From assembly GCA_963752045.1 (NCBI GenBank), contig CAVVWN010000003.1:120889-184888 (forward strand): DNA of 64,000 nt. The letters are read 5' to 3'. This document shows, piece by piece, positions 57,456 to 64,000 of this stretch. The position numbers and the translations under genes are program-made. How positions within the stretch are numbered: the stretch's first letter is position 1; every line of letters begins with the position of its first letter. This stretch comes from DATKDF01 sp963752045 (lineage in GTDB: Bacteria; Acidobacteriota; Vicinamibacteria; Vicinamibacterales; SCN-69-37). The notes beneath the pieces are model-generated. The model saw only the letters and a program-made list of their open reading frames with translations, did not search any database and was not told the origin of the DNA.

Positions 57456-58312
57456 CGACTCCCCTTTCTCGGGCTGACAGCGCCGACTCCGAGGATCTTA
57501 CACCCGCAGACTGACCCGCGGCCGCCCAGCCGAGGCGTCCGGGCCGAACACCATGAAGAACGCTGGATCGCTCGCCGTCCCGGCCAGTGGCCTGCCAGTG
57601 CGGGCTCGGCACGGACATCGGTCGACCAGCCAAGTCAGCGCGATTTGACGATGGCAGGATCCTGACATGGAGACCACTGAGAAGCAGCGAGCCATCAGGC
57701 CCTGAAGACGCTTCCGGAGCAGGCCACGCCTGAGACGCCGTCGAGTGACTCTGTCGCCTTCATCGCACAGGATTCACCGCAGTACGCCTCGGTTGTCGTC
57801 CGCCAGCTTATCGCCGTCGCTGACCGCCTCGCGGCGTTCCCCGAGTCGGTCCGCGACCGAGGACGACCGCCGCGCTCTTCAGGAGTGGCTGAGCAGGAAG
57901 ACGTCCGTCTCGGATGTCCGCATCGGACCGCCTGGCGCGGTCTGACGCCAGGTGACATCGACCACAACGGGTTGACCGGCCGCCGCAAGCGAGAATGTGG
58001 CCTGGAACTCCCACCCGGCGCTCGTCATGCGCGCCGGATCCGACGAGTGAGTCCGGAACACGCAGAACGTCTCGGCAGCGGAGAACTCGCCGGACAGGCC
58101 GGGACCTCGACGATCTGACGGCGGCCCCGCTCGAGCGTACGCGCGAGAAGGACCCGGGGACGCTGCAGTGGACGAGCTGCCCCCGGCCCTCCTGACCGTC
58201 AGCGACCCACAGAACGAGATCTACGGCTCTCCGGCGGCCGAATCGAGTGCGTTCCCGCGCGTGTACTCCGCGCGCGCCGTGACAGGCTCCCGCCCCTCCC
58301 TTCGACGCCGGT
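57456..58312. other. Gene-poor mosaic region
   Basis: This 857-base stretch has no intact gene. It holds the decayed copy of the toxin-antitoxin module (57537-57950), the second copy of the 28-bp repeat, and a reverse-strand frame at 57879-58061 (SAGWEFQATFSLAAAGQPVV) that may be a fragment of a larger lost gene. The last 110 bases are upstream DNA of the YeeE-like gene. Confidence 0.5.
57537..57950 (+). pseudogene. Decayed toxin-antitoxin module, copy 1
   Basis: This sequence parallels copy 2 at 59.5-60.2 kb, including 110 bases upstream of the antitoxin. It lost two bases at the tenth antitoxin codon (METTEKQRAI then shift) and most of the region between antitoxin and toxin. It keeps the toxin stretch encoding FIAQDSPQYASVVVRQLI and then jumps to the last reading frame (TEDDRRALQEWLSRKT). 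No product can be made. Confidence 0.6.
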
Positions 58313-58882
58313 ATGATGGAGCCCATGCTGGACGCCCTCTCTCAGCCCTGGCCCTGGTACGTCGCGGGCCCCCTCATCGGTCTGATCGTCCCCGCCCTCC
58401 TCCTCGTCGGGGGCAAGATGTTCGGCGTGTCGGAGAACCTGCGGCACATCTGCGCCGCCGTTCTGCCGACGACGGACTTCGTGCGCTACGACTGGCGTGA
58501 GCGAGGCGCCTGGAACCTGACCTTGATAGCGGGGGCCGTAGTCGGAGGGTTCATCGCGTCGGTGTTCTTCCCGGATCCCGATCCGATCGCGCTCTCGGCG
58601 GCCACGGTGCAGGATATGGCGGCGCTCGGCATTACCGACCTCGGCGGCCTCGTTCCGGAGTCGCTGTTCAGCTGGTCTGCACTCCCGACGGCCCGGGGCC
58701 TCCTGCTCATCGTCGTCGGCGGGTTCCTGATCGGATTCGGCTCGAAATATGGCGGCGGGTGCACCTCGGGACACGCCATCATGGGGCTCGCCGACATGCA
58801 GTTGCCCTCGCTCATCGCGGTCGCCGGCTTCTTCGCCGGTGGCCTGGTGATGACCCACGTTCTGTTCCCGTTCATCTTCTAG
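58313..58882 (+). CDS. YeeE/YedE-family sulfur-compound transporter, first half
   Basis: A 189-residue membrane protein with about five helices. It has the family motif FGSKYGGGCTSGHAIMGLAD, in which the cysteine is proposed to relay thiosulfate or related sulfur. Alternative starts lie at 58316 and 58325. The next gene, 13 bases downstream, carries the second half with GGCPGPLF. The pair resembles the split PmpA/PmpB-type arrangement. The location between two decayed toxin-antitoxin copies suggests that it arrived with mobile DNA or survived rearrangement. Confidence 0.88.
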   Translation: MMEPMLDALSQPWPWYVAGPLIGLIVPALLLVGGKMFGVSENLRHICAAVLPTTDFVRYDWRERGAWNLTLIAGAVVGGFIASVFFPDPDPIALSAATVQDMAALGITDLGGLVPESLFSWSALPTARGLLLIVVGGFLIGFGSKYGGGCTSGHAIMGLADMQLPSLIAVAGFFAGGLVMTHVLFPFIF

Positions 58883-58895
58883 GCCAGGTCGCGTC

Positions 58896-59345
58896 ATGGT
58901 GGAGCACACGGTGTCATCGAACGGCCGGGAACGGCTCTGGCCGTACCTGCTCATCGGCATCTTCTTCGGGATCGTCGCGACGAAGAGTGAGCTCATTTCG
59001 TGGTTCCGGATTCAGGAGATGTTCCGGTTCCAGGCCTTCCACATGTACGGCGTGATCGGGTCGGCCGTCGCCGTCTCGGTCGTCTCGGTGCGGGTGATCA
59101 AGAGGTGGAATCTCCGCGCGGCAGACGGTTCGGCGATCAGCATCGCGCCCAAGACCCTCGGCGGTGGCACCCGCTACTGGGCGGGCGGCACGCTGTTCGG
59201 CTTCGGATGGGCGCTGACCGGGGGCTGCCCGGGCCCCCTCTTCATCCTGGTGGGTAACGGCTACACCGTCATGCTGGTGGCGCTGGCCGCGGCGGTCGCT
59301 GGAGCCTGGACGTACGGATTCTTCCGTCCCCGGTTGATCCACTAG
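58896..59345 (+). CDS. YeeE/YedE-family sulfur-compound transporter, second half
   Basis: A 149-residue membrane protein with four helices (LLIGIFFGIVATKSELISWF, MYGVIGSAVAVSVVSVRVIK, ALTGGCPGPLFILVGNGYTV). The GGCPGPLF motif is the second cysteine site of the family. It begins 13 bases after the first half and is probably co-translated to form the complete transporter. Its exact substrate (thiosulfate, polysulfide or other) is not shown by sequence. Confidence 0.88.
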   Translation: MVEHTVSSNGRERLWPYLLIGIFFGIVATKSELISWFRIQEMFRFQAFHMYGVIGSAVAVSVVSVRVIKRWNLRAADGSAISIAPKTLGGGTRYWAGGTLFGFGWALTGGCPGPLFILVGNGYTVMLVALAAAVAGAWTYGFFRPRLIH

Positions 59346-59394
59346 GACCTCTGCAGGGCTCTCGCAGTCATCCTCGGCGGCGGTGGCCAAAAAG

Positions 59395-59450
59395 TGCCGG
59401 GGGTGGGGGTCGAACCCACACGAGGCTTGTGGCCTCTCAGGATTTCAAGC
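59395..59450 (-). pseudogene. 3' half of tRNA-Leu, left attachment-site relic
   Basis: Reverse strand: variable arm, T-arm (GGTTCGACC) and acceptor 3' strand of a tRNA-Leu ending at 59395, identical to the copy at 60385. The 5' half is missing: homology stops inside the anticodon loop (AAATCCTGAG), and beyond it there is no D-arm. About 45 bases downstream of the tRNA end are repeated too (59349-59394). It looks like an old att site left by an integrated element. Confidence 0.7.
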
Positions 59451-59653
59451 TGCCCTCCCCCGCGTCACGCCTGAGACGGGCGGGCGCCAAGTGATGGTTT
59501 CTGGCGCGATTTCGCGAAACCAGATCCGGGCTGAACACCGTGAAAAACGCTGAATCGCTCGCCGTCCCTGCCAGTGGCCTGCCAGTACGGGCTCAGCACG
59601 GACATCGGTCGACCAGCCAGGTCTGGCCGTTTCGACGATGGTAGGATCCTGAC

Positions 59654-59833
59654 ATGGAGACCACGGAGAAACAGCGAGCCATCGAGGCCCTGAAGACGCT
59701 TCCGGAGCAGGCCACGCTGGAGGACGCCATCGAGCGACTCTGTTTCATCGCGAAGATCGAGGAAGGGCTCCGCCAATCCGAGGCCGGCCAGCTCGTGTCC
59801 CACGAAGAGGTGCAGAAACAGTTCTTGTCGTGA
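59654..59833 (+). CDS. Antitoxin-like protein (RelB/Phd type), module copy 2
   Basis: A 59-residue acidic protein: METTEKQRAIEALKTLPEQ, then EDAIERLCFIAKIEEGLRQS, AGQLVSHEEVQKQFLS. Its size and helix pattern fit small antitoxins that pair with RelE/ParE toxins. The C-terminal V-x-HEEV segment resembles the toxin-binding end of RelB- or YefM-type antitoxins. The GTGA at its end overlaps the start of the toxin frame, as in true modules. Copy 1 at 57.65 kb is broken. Confidence 0.55.
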   Translation: METTEKQRAIEALKTLPEQATLEDAIERLCFIAKIEEGLRQSEAGQLVSHEEVQKQFLS

Positions 59834-60049
59834 GAAGCATCCTCTGGACCGAGCGGGCTCGTTCAGAATCTCGCGGCCGTTCACGCCTTCATCGCACAGG
59901 ATTCACCGCAGTACGCCTCGGTTGTCGTCCGCCAGCTTATCGCCGCCACTGACCGCCTCGCAGCGTTCCCCGAGTCGGGCCGTGCCGTTCCCGAGTTCGA
60001 TGACCCTCAAGTCCGCGAGATTGGGAGGCTATCGAGTCTCGGGCCCTGA
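59830..60049 (+). pseudogene. ParE/RelE-like toxin, frameshifted and truncated
   Basis: The GTG at 59830 starts VRSILWTERA. One extra base near 59860 breaks the frame, after which QNLAAVHAFIAQDSPQYASV, VVRQLI and RLAAFPESGRAVPEFDDPQV match the ParE core. The frame then ends after REI in the wrong phase, so the last strands (usually YRVVYR) are missing. Either another indel or a deletion has removed the C-terminus. Probably inactive. Confidence 0.55.
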
Positions 60050-60213
60050 TGTGCGGCGGCGGCTGCGGTCGGCAATGGGACATCTTCGTCGCAGCGCCAA
60101 GAGGCCGCTCCGCGACCGAGGACGACCGCCGCGCTCTTCAGGAGTGGCTGAGCAGGAAGACGTTCGTCTCGGATGTCCGCATCGGACCGCTGGTCGATGC
60201 CTGGCACGATTGA
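60049..60213 (+). CDS. Possible 54-residue protein of unknown function
   Basis: A short frame starting in the toxin stop (TGATG). It encodes MCGGGCGRQWDIFVAAPRG and RSATEDDRRALQEWLSRKTF, ending VSDVRIGPLVDAWHD. The second half also survives in decayed copy 1, which suggests conservation beyond chance. I do not know the family. It may be a real small gene or the relic of a longer one. Confidence 0.3.
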   Translation: MCGGGCGRQWDIFVAAPRGRSATEDDRRALQEWLSRKTFVSDVRIGPLVDAWHD

Positions 60214-60384
60214 GGTGACGAGGACAATCCCCTGAGCCACATACCCGACTCTCATCGAGAGCCGTCACCACCAAGCGCCAGGCCAAGTCCGGTTGGGCCA
60301 AGCGCATAGGACGAGGCCGAATGAACTCGGCCAGGATAGCTGCAGAGGCTCTCGCAGTCATCCTCGGCGGCGGTGGCCAAGAAG

Positions 60385-60444
60385 TGCCGGGGGTGGGGGT
60401 CGAACCCACACGAGGCTTGTGGCCTCTCAGGATTTTAAGTCCTG
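60385..60444 (-). pseudogene. 3' half of tRNA-Leu(UAA), attachment site beside the integrase
   Basis: Reverse strand: anticodon stem-loop CAGGACTTAAAATCCTG with anticodon TAA (60428-60444), long variable arm, T-arm and acceptor 3' strand ending at 60385. The sequence 5' of the anticodon stem is AT-richer and lacks any D-arm or acceptor 5' strand. No CCA is encoded. This is the structure of an att site in which an element has replaced the 5' half, and the integrase gene starts 138 bases away. The surrounding 60341-60437 repeats 59349-59447. Confidence 0.75.
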
Positions 60445-60581
60445 AATAATGGAAAAGCGTGCAACGCGGTGAAATCCTAAATACCACGTTTCTACTCTAT
60501 GAATCGTTGCTATTCATTTCGCCGTCCTTCATGTAGTCTTGTTCAGGCGCTAGCCCAACGCTAGCCCATGAGACGCACAGA

Positions 60582-61793
60582 ATGCCTCGAAAACTGCTCA
60601 CGGATCGGCTGGTAAAAGGCGCGCGGTCGGACGTGCGCATCGCCTTCTTTGACACCCACACGCGCGGGCTCGCGCTGCGCGTCACGCCGACCGGCGCGAA
60701 GACCTGGTATTTTGTCTGCCGCGTGAACGGTTCGCCGTCGCAATGGGATCGGCTCGCGACGGTGGACGCGATGAGCCTCGCCGATGCGCGGAAGGTGGCA
60801 CGGAAGCGACGTGCGATCGTAGATGACGGCCGTAATCCGGCGGCGGAACGTCGGGCGGAAAGAGTGGCGGCGCGGACGCCCGCGCCTGGCGGATTCACTT
60901 TCGGTGATCTGTGCGACCTGTACGTGAAGATCGCCGCGGGCCAGAAGAAGACGTGGCGGGATGACGTCGCCAAAATCGACAAGTACTTGCTGCCGGCCTG
61001 GGGCGGGCTCCCGCTGCGCGACGTCACGCGCGCGCAGGTGCATGAATTGCTCGATACGCTTGTCGCCGACGGCATGACCGTGGGCGTGAATCGAGTACAG
61101 GCGCTGATCTCCCGGCTCTTCACTGTCGCGGTGGATCGGTCCCTGCTGGAATCGCATCCGGCCGCGCGCATGGAGAAGCGATTCAAGGAAATGCCCTCCG
61201 AACGAGTGCTGACCGATGATGAATTACGCGCCCTCTGGGCCGGACTGGACGCGCATCCCGGCCGCGCAGCTGACGCGCTACGGCTGCGTCTGCTGACCGG
61301 TCAGCGTGGGGAAGAAGTGGTCGGGATGCTCTGGAGTGAAGTGGACCTGGCCGCGCGGGTGTGGCAGCTCTCACCAGAGCGCACGAAGAACGGACGCGCG
61401 CATGCCGTGCCGTTGTCGGCGCCCGCCATGGCGCTGATCAAGCGAGCCAAGTCGGCGGGCGAGGGTGATGCCACGCGTGTCTTCCCGTTTCTCACGCTCC
61501 GATCTGACGACCATCGCGCGCTGGCCGTGATTCATGGTGGGGCATACGAGTGGAAGGATGTGAGGCGAACCGTGGCGACGCGTTTGGCCGGCCTGGGATT
61601 TGACGAAACCTGCATCGGCCGCGTCTTGAACCATGCGCGGGTGACGGTCACCGGCCGACACTACAACCAGCACGCCTACCTCGATGAGAAGCGCGCCGCG
61701 CTCGACGACTGGGCGCGCGCCCTGGCCGACATCGTGAGCGCCAGGAAGCCGAGAGGCGCGGCTGTCGTGAGGTTTCGGCGGCAGTCGCGATAG
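60582..61793 (+). CDS. Tyrosine recombinase/integrase, P4-like
   Basis: A 403-residue integrase. The N-terminal DUF4102 arm-binding domain (TRGLALRVTPTGAKTWYFVC) is followed by a core-binding domain (LCDLYVKIAAGQKKTWRDDV) and the catalytic domain: arginine in LLTGQRGEEVVGM (about residue 240), KDVRRT where H-x-x-R is usual (about 325), LNHA (about 349) and the nucleophile in HYNQHAY (about 365). Position next to a tRNA-Leu half agrees with the family's habit of using tRNA 3' ends. Base composition drops upstream (60440-60560 is AT-richer), marking the element edge. Confidence 0.93.
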   Translation: MPRKLLTDRLVKGARSDVRIAFFDTHTRGLALRVTPTGAKTWYFVCRVNGSPSQWDRLATVDAMSLADARKVARKRRAIVDDGRNPAAERRAERVAARTPAPGGFTFGDLCDLYVKIAAGQKKTWRDDVAKIDKYLLPAWGGLPLRDVTRAQVHELLDTLVADGMTVGVNRVQALISRLFTVAVDRSLLESHPAARMEKRFKEMPSERVLTDDELRALWAGLDAHPGRAADALRLRLLTGQRGEEVVGMLWSEVDLAARVWQLSPERTKNGRAHAVPLSAPAMALIKRAKSAGEGDATRVFPFLTLRSDDHRALAVIHGGAYEWKDVRRTVATRLAGLGFDETCIGRVLNHARVTVTGRHYNQHAYLDEKRAALDDWARALADIVSARKPRGAAVVRFRRQSR

Positions 61794-62025
61794 TGCGGAC
61801 TTGACCAAGGCCGACGGTCGCATTGTCGATCCGCTTTTCTCGATAGAACCCCCTCCAGGTCCAGCACCGACCTTGGCCACCGTGGCCTCACCAGCGGCGT
61901 GGTAAATTCTGCCTCAGGTCATTTGGTGCGTACGCAGTTACTGCGATCGTTGGTGGGCGTTGGCGTAAGAGTCTGCCGGTGATGGCGACGACGCCTCGGG
62001 CACGGTCCTTGCCCTCCACCGTGCC

Positions 62026-63519
62026 GTGGCGTTCCCGTCCCTGGTCTATCGGCCGCGCCGTCCGGAGCAGGAGGTGCTGCACACGATTGTCCGCGATCAC
62101 TACGAGACGTTCCGCGCGCAGGCGTCGGGGCGACGTGACGGGCAGGGCCTCCCACGCTTTGTGGAGCGGGCGTTCGAAGACTTTCTGACGTGTGGATGCC
62201 TCGCGGCGGGCTTCGCCCGGTTCCGGTGCGCGGCGTGCCGACACGAGCGGCTCGTGGCGTTTTCCTGCAAAGGCAGGGCCTTCTGTCCCAGTTGCGGTGG
62301 GCGGCGCATGACCGAGCGTGCCGCGCACCTGGTCGAGTACGTGTTTCCGGAGGTGCCCGTGCGGCAGTGGGTGCTCTCGCTGCCGCCGCGCGTGCGGTAT
62401 GTGCTCGCGTGGGACCATTCGCTGTGTCGCGCGGTCGTCGCGGTCTACATGCGTGCGGTCTTCGGGTGGTTGCGTCAACAGGCCCGGGCCCGAAGGGTGC
62501 GCGACGGCCGCGGCGGCGCCGTCGTCATCGTCCAGCGTTTCGGGTCGGCGCTCAATTTGAACGTGCACCTCCACGCGATGGTCATCGACGGTGTGTTCAC
62601 ACGGGATGCACGGGGTGACGTGCGATTCCACGCCGCGCGGTACCCGATCACGCCGGACGTGACGCCGCTGCTGGTGACGCTGGCGAGGCGCATTGGGCGC
62701 TTGTTGGCGCGCCACGGTGTGTCCGACGGCGCTGAGGGTGTCGACGTGGCCGACCCGTGGGCGGAGGAGACGCCCACGCTGGCGGGCCTGGCGGCCGCGT
62801 CTGTGCGAGGCGTCGCGGCGCTGGGGCCGCGGGCGGGGCTGGCCGTGCGGCGTTGTGGCGATCCGGTCGTGGCGCCTGAGTCGCCGACCCCGCGTGACTG
62901 GCATGCGCGTCTGCTGGGGTTTGACCTACATGCCGGGATCGCGGTGCGGGCAGGCGCACGTGAACGTCTGGAGCGTCTGTGTCGGTACGCGTTGCGCCCG
63001 GCGGTGGGGCAGGAGCGCCTGCGTCTCACTCCCGATGGGCAGGTGGTACTCGAATTGCGCCGCCGGTGGGCGAATGGGACGACGCACCTCGTGTTCGATC
63101 CGGTGGAGCTACTCGAGCGCCTGGCGGCGCTGGTGCCGCGACCGCGGATCAACCTGGTGCTCTACCACGGCGTTCTGGCGCCAAACGCCGCGTGGCGCAG
63201 TGGGGTTGTTCCGGCGCAGGCGGCGGACGACAGCCACGACTCGGGTACGGCGAGCGCGTGCCGGCACGAGCGGGTCGGGCGCCGGCCCAACTGGGACTGG
63301 GCGGAACTCATGGAGCGGAGCTTCGGGTTCGATGTGCTGGCGTGTCCGCAGTGCGCGGGGCGGATGACGCTGGTGGCCCTGATCCGTGACCCCGCGGTCG
63401 TGGCGCGCATCCTGCGGCATCTGCGCCTCCCCGACGCGGTGCCGGTGATGCGACCTGCGCGCGAGCCGCCGTTGCCCATGGATATCGTCGCGGAACCCGT
63501 GTGGGCGAGCGGCGGCTGA
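62026..63519 (+). CDS. IS91-family transposase (Y2/HUH type)
   Basis: A 497-residue rolling-circle transposase from GTG 62026. The N-terminal zinc-binding region has FRCAACRHERLVAFSCKGRA and FCPSCGGRRM. The HUH motif is in NLNVHLHAMVIDGVF (about residue 180), and the tyrosine region is in RLERLCRYALRPAVG. The C-terminus contains a second zinc site (FDVLACPQCAGRMTL). No inactivating change is visible, so it may be active. Confidence 0.92.
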   Translation: MAFPSLVYRPRRPEQEVLHTIVRDHYETFRAQASGRRDGQGLPRFVERAFEDFLTCGCLAAGFARFRCAACRHERLVAFSCKGRAFCPSCGGRRMTERAAHLVEYVFPEVPVRQWVLSLPPRVRYVLAWDHSLCRAVVAVYMRAVFGWLRQQARARRVRDGRGGAVVIVQRFGSALNLNVHLHAMVIDGVFTRDARGDVRFHAARYPITPDVTPLLVTLARRIGRLLARHGVSDGAEGVDVADPWAEETPTLAGLAAASVRGVAALGPRAGLAVRRCGDPVVAPESPTPRDWHARLLGFDLHAGIAVRAGARERLERLCRYALRPAVGQERLRLTPDGQVVLELRRRWANGTTHLVFDPVELLERLAALVPRPRINLVLYHGVLAPNAAWRSGVVPAQAADDSHDSGTASACRHERVGRRPNWDWAELMERSFGFDVLACPQCAGRMTLVALIRDPAVVARILRHLRLPDAVPVMRPAREPPLPMDIVAEPVWASGG

Positions 63520-63698
63520 CGCGAGCTCAGGACAGACACGCTGACGGCCAATCCGGTTCCTTCGGGGCCCTGATTGGCCGGAGGTGTGTACGGGGCCTGT
63601 CCCGGGCCGGGTCGTCGTGCCCGATTGCGGTCGAATTGGCGAATGGACTATCCTGCCGGTGGGTTTTTCGTGCGTGATCCGCGCTGGGGTAGGGTGCC

Positions 63699-63796
63699 CA
63701 AGGTCTGATAATCGAGGGTTATGTCAGGGCAGAGCCCTTTTATACGGCAAGGTCTGATAATCGAGGGTTATGTCAGGGCAGAGCCCTTTTATACGG
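63699..63796. repeat. 49-bp tandem duplication with hairpin
   Basis: Bases 63699-63747 and 63748-63796 are identical head-to-tail copies (CAAGGTCTGATAATCGAGGG ... TTTTATACGG). Each contains the hairpin AGGGC-AGA-GCCCT. They lie at the right-hand end of the IS91-type element, so they may be a duplicated terminus. The 180 bases between the transposase stop and the repeat show no gene. Confidence 0.8.
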
Positions 63797-63967
63797 CCTA
63801 TCGGCGACGGCAAGGTCGTCGATTCGACCCCCGACGCTCGTCGGCCCAATCTCCCGCAGAGTCACGCTCGACAGGAGCGATGGATCGATCCCGCCCGGCG
63901 TCTGACTTCCGAGCGGCGCGGCGACGAGGATAAGGGCGGCGATGAGCGGCAGTGTGCGAGAGCGCAT
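63797..63967 (-). pseudogene. N-terminal fragment of an exported beta-propeller (sortilin/VPS10-like) gene
   Basis: The first 57 residues of a typical acidobacterial exported propeller protein: signal peptide LPLIAALILVAAPLGSQTPG, then LREIGPTSVGGRIDDLAVAD, the usual first-blade sequence. The frame then runs straight into the mobile-element end and stops. The rest of this normally very long gene (about 1000 residues) is not found to the left, so it was cut or deleted by the element. Confidence 0.65.
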
Positions 63968-64000
63968 GGAGGATCTCCTATCAGCGGTCGTGACGAGGCC

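Larger units (their letters stand above)
61900..63796 (+). mobile_element. IS91-family insertion sequence (ends approximate)
   Basis: The transposase gene is framed by possible hairpin ends: CGCAG-TTA-CTGCG at 61933-61945 on the left and AGGGC-AGA-GCCCT on the right, the latter in a 49-bp unit present twice. IS91 elements move by rolling-circle transposition and lack terminal inverted repeats, so the exact boundaries cannot be read without a second copy. The neighbouring gene fragment at 63797 is cut at its right edge. Confidence 0.5.

Noticed and set aside
59395..60444. Two functional tRNA-Leu genes
   Set aside because: Neither copy has a D-arm or 5' acceptor strand, so both are 3' halves only.

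Overview
The window is high-GC, densely coded bacterial DNA. The repertoire points to an acidobacterium of the Vicinamibacteria type: lipoproteins, MacB-like exporters, TolB-propeller amidohydrolases, a kinase fused to a propeller, HAF-repeat protein, PQQ-like propeller. This placement is inferred from gene content only, since no rRNA or marker gene is present.

Left part (1-16.4 kb): an efflux block (3' end of an RND permease, a MacA-like adaptor, a split MacB ATPase and permease); a reverse-strand operon of a DksA/TraR zinc-finger protein, a conserved unknown and FolK; a reverse-strand YbbAP-TesA-like operon (ABC permease, ATPase, GDSL esterase and an 85-residue protein, all joined by ATGA overlaps); an APC permease, an aminotransferase, a MgtC/DUF4010 membrane protein and a CDP-alcohol phosphatidyltransferase.

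Centre (16.5-32.1 kb), the most interesting region: a two-CBS-domain protein is followed by three copies of an 11-bp repeat and a well-formed sigma-54 type -24/-12 element. Downstream lies one long run of tightly coupled genes: a 2-oxoacid:ferredoxin oxidoreductase (gamma-alpha fusion plus beta), an unknown cysteine-free protein, RnfB, a giant PFOR-like iron-sulfur protein, RnfC, D, G, E and A, a small NqrM-like cysteine protein, and ApbE. The PFOR-like protein appears to have lost its thiamine-diphosphate loop. The arrangement suggests that electrons from 2-oxoacid oxidation pass through ferredoxin-type carriers into a flavin-loaded, ion-pumping Rnf complex.

Middle-right (32.3-57.5 kb): mostly exported or envelope proteins (fasciclin lipoprotein, HAF-repeat protein, M1 peptidase, amidohydrolase, PQQ-like propeller, beta-lactamase-fold hydrolase), an ECF sigma factor with its kinase-propeller partner, a methyltransferase, a Gfo/Idh oxidoreductase, fused SecDF with a broken secF copy downstream, a VIT-like fragment and an orphan HepT.

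Right end (57.5-64 kb): accessory DNA. Two decayed copies of a RelB/ParE-like toxin-antitoxin module flank and follow a YeeE/YedE pair. Two tandem 3' halves of tRNA-Leu(UAA) lie next to a tyrosine integrase, followed by an IS91-family transposase, a 49-bp tandem duplication and a truncated beta-propeller gene.

Quality note: about forty single-base frameshifts, mostly +1, break otherwise well-conserved genes. They are densest at 17.4-19.2 kb and 21.4-31.1 kb. Removing them restores family-typical lengths, so I treat those genes as intact in the organism and the shifts as probable sequence errors. Coordinates of these genes span the whole reading across frames.
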